A DNA stretch of 64,000 bases from Paraprevotella xylaniphila YIT 11841 (GCF_000205165.1 NZ_GL883846.1:1-64000), one strand, 5' to 3'; positions 39,312 to 48,895 are shown, counted from the first letter of the stretch. Numbers and translations: made by a program. Notes: a model not told the origin generated them from the letters alone.

Positions 39312-42300
39312 TTACTTCCAACCTCCGCCGAGGGCTTTATAGAGGTTGATAATCATCAGCTGTTTGTTGCACACGGCGTTGCTCAACGACACTTGGGCGT
39401 CGAAGTAGTTACGTTGGGCGTCCAGAAGGTCCAGGTAACCGATGACCCCGTTGATGTATTGCAGTTGTGCCAACTCCACTGCCGTGCGCGAAGCTTCGGC
39501 CAGTTGGCGGCGCGACTCGTAGATGTCTTTTATTTTGTTGAAGTTGATGATGGCGTCATGTGTCTCCTTGAAGGCTGTGAGCACTGTTTGCTCATATTCG
39601 GCCACGGCACCTTCGTAAGCGGCCCGTTTCGCTTTCAGGGCTGCACGGTTTTTGCCCATGGCAAAGAGGGGGCTCAGTAAGTTGCCTGCAAGGTAGGAGT
39701 AGGGCGATTTCAGGAAATCCCGAAGCGTTTCGCTTTCCGTACCTAATGTGGCGGTCAGTGCCAGGCGGGGGAACATGTTGGTGTAAGCCAATCCAACTTC
39801 GGCATGGGCTGCCATCAGCTCCCGTTCGGCTTTCCGTATGTCGGGGCGTCGTTCCAGAAGCGTGGAGGGCAACCCCAAAGGAAGAGCGTCGGGCAACTGT
39901 ATTTCTTCGGGTAGGATGTTGCGGTTTACGGCGTAGGGGAAATCACCAGTCAAGAGTGCGATTTCGCTTTCTTTCAGGGAAATCCTGCGTTCCAGGTCTG
40001 GTACCATGGTGGCCGTCTTGGCCAATTCCACTTTAGCTTGTTGGAATACGATTTCGGAGGTCAGCCCACCCTTGAAACGGATTTCTGCCAACCGTACGCC
40101 TTCTCGCCGAGCTTCCAACGTACGGCGCACGATGGCCAGTTCGTTGTCCAACGCCATCAGTTCGAAGTAAGACTGTGCCACCTGTGCCACCAACCCCATT
40201 TTTACGGCCCGGCAGTTTTCCACCGAAGCCAGAAATTCCGCCGTGCTGCGGTCGCGTGCCCAACGGAGGTTGCCCCACAAGTCAAGTTCCCAAGAAATGG
40301 AAGCGGTAAGGCTGAGTTCCGAGTCGGCATCGAAATTGTCATCGCCGTAGTTTGTCGTTTCACGATTGCCGTTCAGGCGAGCGGTGGCTTGTGGAAACAT
40401 GTTCGCAAAGTCGACACGTTTCAGGGCTGCCAATTCATTCATTCGTGCCGATGCTATTTTCAGGTCTTTATTGTACGTGAGTGCCCGGTGAATCAGCTGT
40501 TGAAGAGTAGTGTCGTTATAAAGTTCCCACCACGAGAGGTCGCCTATGGATGCCGTGTCTTGCGTAAGCGTGTCGAGCCGGGCGGGCAAGGGCATATCCG
40601 GACGGGTATAGGATTTGCCGATTTGGCAGGATGACAGTCCCGTGCCGGCTGCCAATAAGATGAGTCCGGCACCGGAAAGGCGTTTGCGGTTGAATTTGCC
40701 TTTGGCTTTGTATATCAGCACAAAGAAGAACGGTACCAACAGGATGCCGACCGATACGGCCACTATCATACCGAAGAATACGCCCGTGCCGATGGCTTGG
40801 CGGCTAGCCGATCCGGGACCGCTGGCCACTACCATGGGCAACATGCCCAAAATGAAGGCCAGTGAAGTCATGAGGATGGGACGGAAACGCAGGCGTGCCG
40901 CATGGAGGGTCGAGGCTACCAAGTCTCCGCCACGATCTACTTCGTCTTTGGCAAATTCGACAATCAGGATGGCGTTTTTTGCGGCCAGTCCGACCAACAT
41001 CACCAGTCCGATTTGGAAATAAATGTCGTTTTCCAACCCACAAAGCGTGATGCCAAGGTATGCACCGAGGGCGGCTACCGGTAGGGACAGCAGTACGGCG
41101 ATGGGTACCATCCAACTCTCATACAAGGCTGCAAGGAACAGGAAAACGAAGATGAACACGAGCATCAGCACGAGGCCGGTCTGCCCGCCCGCTTGTTTTT
41201 CCTGATAGGACAGTCCGCTCCATTCCACGCCGATGTTGTCGGGCAGATGCTCGCGGGCTACCTGTTCGATGACTTCCATGGCTTGTCCTGAACTGTAACC
41301 GTCGGCGGCGTCTCCTCGGATAATGGCACTGTTGAACATGTTGAAACGTTTGATGCTGCCCGGCCCCGTCGTATAGGAAGTCGTACCTAAGGAGGTCAGT
41401 GGTATCATGGCGTTGTTGCTTCCGCGTACGAAAAACAAATTGATGTTTTCGGGATGCTCACGGTAGTCGGCTTCAGCCTGTATGTACACGCGGTAGATAC
41501 GGTTGAACATGTTGAAGTCGTTGACGTAGACCGACCCGGTATAGGCTTTCATCGTGGAGAAAACGTCGGCCATTGGTACGCCGGACAGTTTCACCTTGTC
41601 GCGGTCCACATCGAAATAAAGCTGCGGAATCTCGGCCTGGAGGGAAGATGAAAGTCCCGACAGTTCCTTGCGTTGCGCCGCATAATATAATAAGGTGTCG
41701 GTGGCCTGTACGAGGTTCTCGAATGTGGCGTCGCCACGCGCCTCCAGTTGCATCTCAAAGCCGCCCGATGAACCCAACCCGGGAATGACCGGAGGGGTGG
41801 ACAGGTAGACTTTGCATTCGGGGTATTCCTTAAAATGCGTTTTGACCTCGGCCATGACTTCATCAATCGTGGTCTTGTCCCGTTCCTCCCATGGTTTCAG
41901 GATGACGGTCAGTTCGCTACGCGCTTGGCTCGTACCTACGCGGGGGCTGCTTCCGGTTACGTTTTGTACGTATTCCACAGCCGGGTTCTCCATCAGGTAA
42001 CGGATGGCACGTTCGGTCACGTTCCGTGTACGTTCGAGTGTGGCTCCTTCCGGAAGCTCCAGTTCCACCTTGAAATATCCTTGGTCTTCTACCGGGAGGA
42101 AACTGGTCGGCACCATACGGTGAAGGACGAAAGTCAGCCCGATGACCAGGCAAAAACTCAGAATGATTCGTTTAGGATGTATCAAGACTTTTTGGATTCC
42201 TTGGATGTATTTGTGGTTTCCGACGGACAACCATTCGTTGATTTTGCGGAAAACGATGTTTTTAGGTTTGTTCGGGTCGGCCGGTTTCAGGATGAGCGAG

Positions 42301-43781
42301 CACATGACCGGACTTAGCGTCAGGGCCACTACGGTGGAAATCAGTACCGATACCACAATCGTTACGGTGAACTGGCGGTAGAGTTGTCCCGTGATGCCCG
42401 GCAGGAAGCTTACTGGCACGAACACGGCTGCCAATACCAATGATGTGGCTATCAGGGCACCGGCCAGTCCTGTCATGGCTTTCTTTGTGGCTTCGTATGC
42501 GCCGAGATGTTCTTCTTCCATGATGCGTTCCACGTTCTCTACCACGACGATAGCGTCGTCCACCACAATACCGATGGCCAAAATCAGTCCCAACAAAGTC
42601 AACATGTTAAGCGAGAATCCGAATATCAGCATGAAGCCGAAAGTTCCGATAAGGGAAATCGGTACGGCCACGACGGGTATCAGCGTGGCACGCCAACTTT
42701 GCAGGGAAAGGAAAACTACGAAAATCACCAATACCAATGCTTCGAAGAGCGTCTTGTACACTTCGTGGATGGATTCCGAAATGTAAGTCGTCATGTCGAA
42801 CGGAATCTCATATTCCAGTCCTTCCGGAAAGCTCTTGCTGATTTCGTCCATGGCCTTTTTCACGTTCTCTGCCACTTCCATGGCATTTGCTCCCGGTAGC
42901 ATGTAAATGCCGAGTACGGCAGCATTCCCTCCGTTGATACCGCTTTCCGTGTTGTAAGACTGGGCTTCGAGCGAGATGCGTGCCACGTCGCGCAGCCGGA
43001 TGAGCGAGCCATCTGCATCGGCACGGAGCACGATTTCCTCGAATTGGCTGACGGTAGAGAGCCGCCCTTTGGTAGAGATAGGGATGGTGATGTCCAAACC
43101 TTCTATGGGTTGCTGTCCGAGTACGCCTGCTGCGGATTCGCGGTTTTGGTCTTTTAAGGCGTTCTGCACGTCCTGTACCGTCAGGCCGAAGTTGGCCAAC
43201 TTGTCCGGTTGAACCCATATCTGCATGGCGTAATAGCGGCTTCCGATGTTCGACACACGGCCTACACCCGGTATGCGTCGCAATACGTCGAGCACATTGA
43301 TGGTGGCAAAGTTGCTCAGATAGATTTCATCGAATTTCGGGTCGTCGGAAGTCAGGCATAAGGTCATGAGTTGGCTGGGAGCCTGTTTCTCCACGGAGAT
43401 TCCGTTTTGTATCACCTCGGCAGGCAGACGTGATTCTGCCAGTTTCACGCGGTTCTGTATTTCTACAGCCGCCAAGTCGGGGTCGGCCGAGATGTCGAAC
43501 GTAACCGTGGCGGAAAAACCTCCGGAATTGGAACTACTGGATTCCATATACAGCATGCCCGGTGTTCCGTTCAGTTCCTGTTCGATGGGGGTGGCTACGG
43601 CCTGCGATACCGTCAGCGCACTGGCTCCCGGGTAGGATGCGCTGATTTTGACTACCGGAGGCGTAATTTGAGGATATTGGTCAATGGGCAATAAGGTCAG
43701 ACCTATGAATCCCACGATGACAATCAGTATGGATATGACCATCGAGAACACCGGACGGTCAATGAAATAAGTCACTTTCAT
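39312..43781 (-). CDS. single-chain RND efflux pump: AcrB-type permease fused to TolC/OprM-type channel
   Basis: One 1489-residue frame holds two proteins that are normally separate. Residues 1 to about 1030 are a full HAE1-family RND permease: N-terminal TM1 (PVFSMVISILIVIVGFIGLT), two periplasmic porter regions, the proton-relay GIVVDDAIVVVENVERIMEE in TM4, and TM12 near VGILLVPFFFVLIYKAKGKF. Without a stop, a signal-like segment RKRLSGAGLILLAAGTGLSS and Cys1052 follow, and the remaining ~438 residues are a complete outer-membrane factor with two OEP repeats (ARMNELAALKRVDFANMFPQ; LPSTLLERRPDIRKAERELM). The internal lipobox would allow cleavage into permease and lipoprotein channel. The adaptor gene lies 11 bases upstream. 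Substrates are unknown. Confidence 0.92.
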   Translation of the reverse strand: MKVTYFIDRPVFSMVISILIVIVGFIGLTLLPIDQYPQITPPVVKISASYPGASALTVSQAVATPIEQELNGTPGMLYMESSSSNSGGFSATVTFDISADPDLAAVEIQNRVKLAESRLPAEVIQNGISVEKQAPSQLMTLCLTSDDPKFDEIYLSNFATINVLDVLRRIPGVGRVSNIGSRYYAMQIWVQPDKLANFGLTVQDVQNALKDQNRESAAGVLGQQPIEGLDITIPISTKGRLSTVSQFEEIVLRADADGSLIRLRDVARISLEAQSYNTESGINGGNAAVLGIYMLPGANAMEVAENVKKAMDEISKSFPEGLEYEIPFDMTTYISESIHEVYKTLFEALVLVIFVVFLSLQSWRATLIPVVAVPISLIGTFGFMLIFGFSLNMLTLLGLILAIGIVVDDAIVVVENVERIMEEEHLGAYEATKKAMTGLAGALIATSLVLAAVFVPVSFLPGITGQLYRQFTVTIVVSVLISTVVALTLSPVMCSLILKPADPNKPKNIVFRKINEWLSVGNHKYIQGIQKVLIHPKRIILSFCLVIGLTFVLHRMVPTSFLPVEDQGYFKVELELPEGATLERTRNVTERAIRYLMENPAVEYVQNVTGSSPRVGTSQARSELTVILKPWEERDKTTIDEVMAEVKTHFKEYPECKVYLSTPPVIPGLGSSGGFEMQLEARGDATFENLVQATDTLLYYAAQRKELSGLSSSLQAEIPQLYFDVDRDKVKLSGVPMADVFSTMKAYTGSVYVNDFNMFNRIYRVYIQAEADYREHPENINLFFVRGSNNAMIPLTSLGTTSYTTGPGSIKRFNMFNSAIIRGDAADGYSSGQAMEVIEQVAREHLPDNIGVEWSGLSYQEKQAGGQTGLVLMLVFIFVFLFLAALYESWMVPIAVLLSLPVAALGAYLGITLCGLENDIYFQIGLVMLVGLAAKNAILIVEFAKDEVDRGGDLVASTLHAARLRFRPILMTSLAFILGMLPMVVASGPGSASRQAIGTGVFFGMIVAVSVGILLVPFFFVLIYKAKGKFNRKRLSGAGLILLAAGTGLSSCQIGKSYTRPDMPLPARLDTLTQDTASIGDLSWWELYNDTTLQQLIHRALTYNKDLKIASARMNELAALKRVDFANMFPQATARLNGNRETTNYGDDNFDADSELSLTASISWELDLWGNLRWARDRSTAEFLASVENCRAVKMGLVAQVAQSYFELMALDNELAIVRRTLEARREGVRLAEIRFKGGLTSEIVFQQAKVELAKTATMVPDLERRISLKESEIALLTGDFPYAVNRNILPEEIQLPDALPLGLPSTLLERRPDIRKAERELMAAHAEVGLAYTNMFPRLALTATLGTESETLRDFLKSPYSYLAGNLLSPLFAMGKNRAALKAKRAAYEGAVAEYEQTVLTAFKETHDAIINFNKIKDIYESRRQLAEASRTAVELAQLQYINGVIGYLDLLDAQRNYFDAQVSLSNAVCNKQLMIINLYKALGGGWK

Positions 43782-43792
43782 GGGCTTCTTGA

Positions 43793-44992
43793 TTATTGGG
43801 CAGTTTTCGTTTGCTGTTTCTTTTCGTTTGTCTCAGCCGTGGCTACGTGCACTTTCATGCCGGGGGTCAGCTTATGGTAACCTTCGGTGACAAGCTGTTC
43901 GTTCGGAACCAGGCCGCGTTCCACTACGACGTGGTTCCCGAATTCCGGTCCTAATTCGATGAAACGCCGTTCCACGGTGGAGTCTTTACGCATGACAAAG
44001 ACGTAAGCCCCGCCTTTTTCGATAATAAGTGCCTTTTGCGGGACCACCGTGGCCTTCTCGCGGACATCAAGCAGGGCTTTGACTTTTGTGAACTGTCCCG
44101 GCAACAGCACGTGGTCCGGATTAGGCATTTCCGCACGTACGGAGAAGGTGCCGGTCCGCGGGTCTACTTGGGGTTCCGCAAAGTCCACCAATCCCTTGAA
44201 AGGATAGGTCGTGTTGTCCGGCAACGTGATGGTGACGGTAGGCTGCCAAGAGCGGTTCTGGTCCTTTTGCCCAATATTTACGTTACGTTCCTTGCTCTTG
44301 AGGTAGTCGAGGGCGGTCATGCTGAAGTCCACCAGTACCGTATCGCTCTTGACGATAGTAGCCAACAGCGATTTGCCGCCGCTGCCCACCAAAGTACCCA
44401 AGTCTACATGCCGCTCGCTGATGTGACCGGAGATGGGGGAACGCACGATGGTGTAGCCCAGCTCTTGTTCCGCTTGGTCCAGATCGGCTTGGCTCATTCC
44501 CACGCTGGCCACAGCCGTTTCGTATGCTGCCACGGCATTGTCCAAATCCAACTGGCTGGCTGCATTTTGTTCGTACAAGGGCTTGATGCGGTCCAAGTCG
44601 CGTTTGGCCTTTCGGGCTTGTGCCTCGTCTTTTTTTAATTGTGCACGCGCTTTGTCGGCTTTGGCACGGTATTGTCGTTGGTCGATGACAAAAAGAACCT
44701 GGTTGCGGCTGACGTACGTGCCTTCTTCAAATAACATGTTCTCCAGGAAACCTTCCACACGGGCACGTACTTCCACGAACTGTTGGGCACGTATGCGTCC
44801 TACGTATTCTCCGAAGATTTCCACATTTTGCTGCTCCACGGGCATGACGGAGACCACCGGAATTTCGGGGGCCGGTTGTTTCTCGCGGGTCAGAATCCAG
44901 TATACGCCTACCACCAATGCGATGCATATAAAAGCATAAAGAAACTTCTTTTTCTTAAATCTCAATTCTTTCTTGTTCAATGGATATTTCAT
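43793..44992 (-). CDS. RND efflux pump periplasmic adaptor (membrane fusion protein)
   Basis: A 399-residue AcrA/MexA-type adaptor that joins the RND permease to the outer-membrane channel. It has an N-terminal membrane anchor (FLYAFICIALVVGVYWIL), a lipoyl half-motif (VEVRARVEGFLENMLFEEGT), a long alpha-hairpin (ARAQLKKDEAQARKAKRDLD to LDQAEQELGYTIVRSPISG), a beta-barrel domain and a membrane-proximal domain. I choose ATG 44992 because the -7 element at 45037-45045 makes the earlier in-frame ATG at 45040 impossible. Unlike many Bacteroidetes adaptors it lacks a clear lipobox. It is the first gene of the pump operon and is divergent from the MATE gene. Confidence 0.93.
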   Translation of the reverse strand: MKYPLNKKELRFKKKKFLYAFICIALVVGVYWILTREKQPAPEIPVVSVMPVEQQNVEIFGEYVGRIRAQQFVEVRARVEGFLENMLFEEGTYVSRNQVLFVIDQRQYRAKADKARAQLKKDEAQARKAKRDLDRIKPLYEQNAASQLDLDNAVAAYETAVASVGMSQADLDQAEQELGYTIVRSPISGHISERHVDLGTLVGSGGKSLLATIVKSDTVLVDFSMTALDYLKSKERNVNIGQKDQNRSWQPTVTITLPDNTTYPFKGLVDFAEPQVDPRTGTFSVRAEMPNPDHVLLPGQFTKVKALLDVREKATVVPQKALIIEKGGAYVFVMRKDSTVERRFIELGPEFGNHVVVERGLVPNEQLVTEGYHKLTPGMKVHVATAETNEKKQQTKTAQ

Positions 44993-45036
44993 TTCATAAT
45001 GGGTTGGATGTTCAAACGGTATAGGATAATTCGGCT

Positions 45037-45045
45037 GCAAAAGTA
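45037..45045 (-). promoter_or_regulatory. efflux operon promoter, -7 element
   Basis: TACTTTTGC on the minus strand, about 45 bases before ATG 44992. Confidence 0.66.
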
Positions 45046-45109
45046 GTTTGTTTTATTGCATTTTGCCTAATAATAAATATGAAAAAAGACTAATCTTCCG
45101 GATTATCAC

Positions 45110-45118
45110 TATCTTTGC
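45110..45118 (+). promoter_or_regulatory. MATE gene promoter, -7 element
   Basis: TATCTTTGC; sets the start of the MATE gene to ATG 45144 rather than 45048. Confidence 0.68.
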
Positions 45119-45143
45119 ACCGCTTTTCAGCTTTTTTATTCCT

Positions 45144-46514
45144 ATGATGCAATACGTTAAAGATTTGACCTGCGGTTCTATTCGCGGACAACTGGTGAGA
45201 CTGGCTCTTCCCGTCATGGGCTCGTCATTTGTCCAAATGGCCTATAGTTTTACCGATATGGCTTGGGTAGGAAGCTTGGGTAGCAAATCGGTTGCGGCTA
45301 TTGGGGCAGTCGGGGTGCTGACTTGGACGAGTAATTCCCTGGCTCTTATCAACAAGGTTGGTTCGGAGGTAAATGTCGGCCAGTGCATAGGTGCACAGCG
45401 TATGGATAAGGCACAGGCTTATGCATCGCATAATCTGACGTTGGCTTTGTTGATTTCCATCGTATGGACTACATTAATCTGGACGTGTGCAACTCCGTTG
45501 ATAGGGATATTCGGGATGGAACGTGATGTGTCGCAGTTGTCAGTGGACTATTTGCGGGTGGTATCTACGGCTTTCCCTTTTATTTTTACGTCTGCTGCTT
45601 TCACCGGGATCTACAATGCTTCGGGGCATACGCAGGTTCCTTTTTATGTAAATGGAATAGGATTGGCACTCAATATGCTGCTTGACCCGCTTTTCATTTT
45701 AGGTCTCGACATGGGGATTTTGGGGGCAGCTTGGGCTACTTGGATTTCTCAGGCTACGGTTTGCCTGATGTTTTTTTACGTATTGATGAGGAGGCACCGG
45801 TTGTTCGAAGGTTTTCGGATATTGGTTCCGTTGCGTTTGCCTTATGTACCTTTAATCTTCAAAGTCGGGTTGCCGGTGGCTTTGTTGAATATCTTTTTCT
45901 CTTTGATTAGTTTGTTCATGGGGCGTACGGCATCGGCAGAGGGAGGATATTTGGGGGTAATGACTTTGACGGCCGGTGGGCAGTTGGAAGCCATAGCTTG
46001 GTACACCTCACAAGGATTCAGCACTGCACTGGGTACCTTCGTGGCACAAAACTATGCGGCCGGATGTGAGGAGCGTATCCGCAAGGCGTTTAAAATGACG
46101 TTGGGGATTACGGCTGCCATAGGTATCGGATGCACGGCCTTGTTTTATGTAGGCGGCGAATGGATTTTTTCCCTTATTACACCGGAGCAGGATGCTTACC
46201 GTGCCGGAGGGCTTTTCTTGAAAATAGATAGTTATTCCATGATTTTTATGATGCTTGAGATCACTACGCAAGGTGTTTTCTACGGTACCGGGCGTACGGT
46301 GCCCCCGGCTTTGGTCAGTATCACCGGCAACATGTTGCGCATCCCTCTGGCTTTGCTTTTAGGACATTGGGGATGGGGGATAGCCGGCGTATGGTGGGCC
46401 ATCAGTATGTCCAGTATCCTGAAAGGCTGTGTCTTGTTCGGTTGGTTGGTTTTGCGGCGCCATGTGCTCTTGACCGGCAGTACGTTGAGACCCCGTTCTA
46501 ACTTGCTATCCTAA
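45144..46514 (+). CDS. MATE family efflux transporter
   Basis: A 456-residue inner-membrane exporter with 12 hydrophobic segments in two homologous halves; the first half opens with GSIRGQLVRLALPVMGSSFV and contains the GAVGVLTWTSNSLALINKVG segment, and the second half repeats the pattern from about residue 235. MATE proteins extrude drugs or metabolites using Na+ or H+. The frame is open from 45048 but the promoter at 45110 leaves ATG 45144 (or the adjacent ATG 45147). It is divergent from the RND operon, with both promoters in about 70 bases, and its end overlaps the convergent LysR gene by nine bases. Confidence 0.9.
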   Translation: MMQYVKDLTCGSIRGQLVRLALPVMGSSFVQMAYSFTDMAWVGSLGSKSVAAIGAVGVLTWTSNSLALINKVGSEVNVGQCIGAQRMDKAQAYASHNLTLALLISIVWTTLIWTCATPLIGIFGMERDVSQLSVDYLRVVSTAFPFIFTSAAFTGIYNASGHTQVPFYVNGIGLALNMLLDPLFILGLDMGILGAAWATWISQATVCLMFFYVLMRRHRLFEGFRILVPLRLPYVPLIFKVGLPVALLNIFFSLISLFMGRTASAEGGYLGVMTLTAGGQLEAIAWYTSQGFSTALGTFVAQNYAAGCEERIRKAFKMTLGITAAIGIGCTALFYVGGEWIFSLITPEQDAYRAGGLFLKIDSYSMIFMMLEITTQGVFYGTGRTVPPALVSITGNMLRIPLALLLGHWGWGIAGVWWAISMSSILKGCVLFGWLVLRRHVLLTGSTLRPRSNLLS

Positions 46515-47411
46515 CCAAGTGTGCATCCTTTCGCGGATGGCGTTCGATTCACTGAGCAGTTGGATGAATTTGAGGGCCGAGTGCTTCCGGTAGGTGTGCT
46601 TTAAGGTGTGGATGCATCCTTCCATCTCATATTCTTTGACATCCAACGGGATGGCTTTGACATCCGTTTCGTCGTGTATGGTGGCTTCGGAGAGTATGGT
46701 CACCAGATTGCTTTTCTTAATCAGTTTCAGCAGGATATTGACTTCGTTCAGTTCCACACGGACTTTGAATTTGTAGTCGCGTTCGGAAAACACTTGGTCG
46801 AATGTGTTCCGGGCCTGCAAGCCTTTGCTAGGCAGGGCGAATTCATATTTTTCCAGTTCGCTGAGTGTCACTTTCTGTTTTTGGGCCAAAGCATGGTCGG
46901 AACGCACGATGACCGACAGGTGGTTGTCGAAGAGGATGTGCGATTCGATCTGTTCGTAACGGCGTGTGGGCTTGAAGGCCAATACGAAATCCACTTCTCG
47001 CTTGACGAGCATTTGCATCAGTTCCGTCATGGTCTTGTAGAAAATGTTCAGTTTCACTTCGGGGTACAGTTTCATGAAAGCCAACACAGTTTCCGTCAGA
47101 ATCGGGCTGAACGAATAGGTCACGCCGATGTTTAGCGTGCCGGTGAGCAGTTGTTGCAGGTCGCGTATGTGCTCTTTGCACGTGTCGGCGGCATACAGGG
47201 TTTCTTTGGCGTATGGCAAAAGTTCCGCTCCGGCTTCGGTCAGCGTCACTTCATGGCTGTTGCGTTGGAAGAGTTGTACGTCCAACTCGGTTTCCAGTTG
47301 TCGGATTTGTTGGGATAATGTACTTTGTGTGATGTACAGCCCTTTGGCGGCTTCGGAAAAGTTGAGTGTTTCGGCTGCTTTGACGAAATACCTGAGTTGT
47401 CGTAATTCCAT
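46506..47411 (-). CDS. LysR family transcriptional regulator
   Basis: A 301-residue regulator with an N-terminal winged helix (MELRQLRYFVKAAETLNFSE, then STLSQQIRQLETELDVQLFQ) and a periplasmic-binding-like effector domain (LNIGVTYSFSPILTETVLAF onwards). The opening resembles the OxyR/CynR branch that often controls neighbouring genes. It begins 11 bases after the ThrE-type exporter genes on the same strand, so it is probably made from the same transcript and may control that unit. It could also act on the convergent MATE gene. Confidence 0.9.
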   Translation of the reverse strand: MELRQLRYFVKAAETLNFSEAAKGLYITQSTLSQQIRQLETELDVQLFQRNSHEVTLTEAGAELLPYAKETLYAADTCKEHIRDLQQLLTGTLNIGVTYSFSPILTETVLAFMKLYPEVKLNIFYKTMTELMQMLVKREVDFVLAFKPTRRYEQIESHILFDNHLSVIVRSDHALAQKQKVTLSELEKYEFALPSKGLQARNTFDQVFSERDYKFKVRVELNEVNILLKLIKKSNLVTILSEATIHDETDVKAIPLDVKEYEMEGCIHTLKHTYRKHSALKFIQLLSESNAIRERMHTWLG

Positions 47412-47422
47412 ATTGTCGGTGA

Positions 47423-47926
47423 TTAGCGTGTGGCTTTAAATGAAGTGTTCTTGAACAGGAAGATGGGTAGCGTGGCTCCTACGACCATTCCCAATATAAT
47501 AAATGTGCAAGTCAAACCGTTGTAGGACAACAGATAGAAATAGTGGTTGAAAGCATGTTCTTCCTGATAGGTCAGGCAGAGCAAAAGAGCTTCAATCGTA
47601 CGGTAGGCGTACATTCCCGGAATCATGGGTAGCAGTGCAGGGAAGGAGAAGGTCTCCGCCGGGCATTTGGCACGTGGAGCCAGAAACACTGTCAGTACGC
47701 CGATGACCAACGACGCGATGAAGCTAGCACCGATGAGGTGCATCTCACCGTAAGCGTTGTGGGTGAGGACATACCGTGTGGCGTGGCCCAAGGCCGCTAT
47801 GAGGGCACAATACTTGTAAGCCTGACGCGGAGGATTACTGATACTGGCAAAGCCGATGGCAGCAATCGCCGCAAAGAATCCGTCCTGAAGAATATTGAAG
47901 AGATAAGTCATCATCGTTAAAGCCAT
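47423..47926 (-). CDS. threonine/serine exporter, small (DUF3815/YjjB-like) subunit
   Basis: A 167-residue membrane protein with four to five hydrophobic segments (LFNILQDGFFAAIAAIGFAS, HLIGASFIASLVIGVLTVFL, then FSFPALLPMIPGMYAYRTIE). In actinobacteria the ThrE exporter is one chain; here and in E. coli (YjjP/YjjB) it is split. The PALLPMIPGMYAYR segment is the hallmark of the second half. I start at ATG 47926, which overlaps the end of the larger subunit by 10 bases; ATG 47914 is an alternative. Likely exports threonine, serine or small acids with the upstream product. Confidence 0.82.
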   Translation of the reverse strand: MALTMMTYLFNILQDGFFAAIAAIGFASISNPPRQAYKYCALIAALGHATRYVLTHNAYGEMHLIGASFIASLVIGVLTVFLAPRAKCPAETFSFPALLPMIPGMYAYRTIEALLLCLTYQEEHAFNHYFYLLSYNGLTCTFIILGMVVGATLPIFLFKNTSFKATR

Positions 47927-48738
47927 TTGATATTCATGAGTAATAAACCGCCGCACAAGCCGGCCGACAAACAAGCGGTCAGTACCATGGCATTCATGAA
48001 ACGGCTGAATGAACTGATATAGTGGCCGTCCAGAAGGTCGCTTACGGAGTTAATGTAAGGAATGCCCGGTATCAGGTACAGGACACTGGTGCCAAGGGCG
48101 ATTTCCGGTGTATCGCTGAGGTCGAATACGTAACCCGCCGCACCGATTACGGAAGAGAAGAACGCGCAGCAGAAGAAAACGAAACGTACGTCTTGCCTGT
48201 CTTCCAACATGACCTGTTTCAGTTTGTAGCCTGCCAATGTCCCTGTCAGTACGATGGCCATGGCTATGAAATCTCCTCCGAACAGACGGCAAAATGCCAT
48301 GTTGGCCAAGGATGCCAATATCCACACCATCCAAGGATTGGCCGGTCGGGTCTGCACGATGGCTTCAAAATTCCGTTGGGCCTCTGCGAAACCTATTTTC
48401 CGGTCGGCTATCGCCCAACTTAATTTGCTCAGTTGGGTATTGATGTCGAAACTGATGCCCGTATGATGCAGCCTTACGATATTGCTGTACGAGTGGCTGC
48501 GGTCATCGTTCCACACCGTCATGTGTATATGAGAGGGCAAGATGGTCATTTCCGATACCATGTTCCATCTGTCGGCCATCCGTTTTACATTCTTTTCTAT
48601 ACGGATACATGTGGCACCGCATCCTAAGAGCCATGCGGCGTAGTCGGAAAGAAAGATGCATGCATCTTTCGGCGTTGCAGGAATATCCGTCTCTGCAATG
48701 AGTGCCTCTTTATGATTCGTCGTCGTCGAATTCGTCAT
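47917..48738 (-). CDS. threonine/serine exporter, large (DUF1212/YjjP-like) subunit
   Basis: A 273-residue protein with a soluble N-terminal half (LSDYAAWLLGCGATCIRIEK, the conserved opening of DUF1212) and about five transmembrane segments in the C-terminal half, including LGTSVLYLIPGIPYINSVSD, the counterpart of the PGM motif of the small subunit. Together the two make a ThrE-type exporter. YjjP/YjjB of E. coli has also been described as a succinate exporter, so the substrate is open. The start overlaps the 54-residue membrane protein gene by 29 bases. Confidence 0.84.
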   Translation of the reverse strand: MTNSTTTNHKEALIAETDIPATPKDACIFLSDYAAWLLGCGATCIRIEKNVKRMADRWNMVSEMTILPSHIHMTVWNDDRSHSYSNIVRLHHTGISFDINTQLSKLSWAIADRKIGFAEAQRNFEAIVQTRPANPWMVWILASLANMAFCRLFGGDFIAMAIVLTGTLAGYKLKQVMLEDRQDVRFVFFCCAFFSSVIGAAGYVFDLSDTPEIALGTSVLYLIPGIPYINSVSDLLDGHYISSFSRFMNAMVLTACLSAGLCGGLLLMNIKWL

Positions 48739-48874
48739 AGATATTGTTTTCGTTTCCTATTTCAAGAATCTTGCTGTCTCCCGTTTCCTTGCGCACCTTT
48801 TGGATGCTTCTGAAAATAAAAATCAAAAATAAGCAACCTACGGTTAAAATCCAAATGGTCATCTGATTATTCAT
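48710..48874 (-). CDS. 54-residue single-span membrane protein, leader of the ThrE-type operon
   Basis: A short frame MNNQMTIWILTVGCLFLIFI... has one transmembrane segment (about residues 6-21), a basic stretch RSIQKVRKE and a very acidic C-terminus EFDDDES. It is supported by a perfect -7 element (TACTTTTGC at 48896-48904) 22 bases before its ATG and by the 29-base overlap with the exporter gene, which leaves no other room for the leader of that transcript. Function unknown; a small accessory subunit or a translational coupler are both possible. Confidence 0.65.
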   Translation of the reverse strand: MNNQMTIWILTVGCLFLIFIFRSIQKVRKETGDSKILEIGNENNIYDEFDDDES

Positions 48875-48895
48875 GTCTTTTTTCTTTTTGGTACC

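Noticed and set aside
43781-45045. Possible TetR or MarR operator in the divergent efflux gap
   Set aside because: No clear palindrome was found between the adaptor and MATE promoters, and no regulator gene is adjacent.
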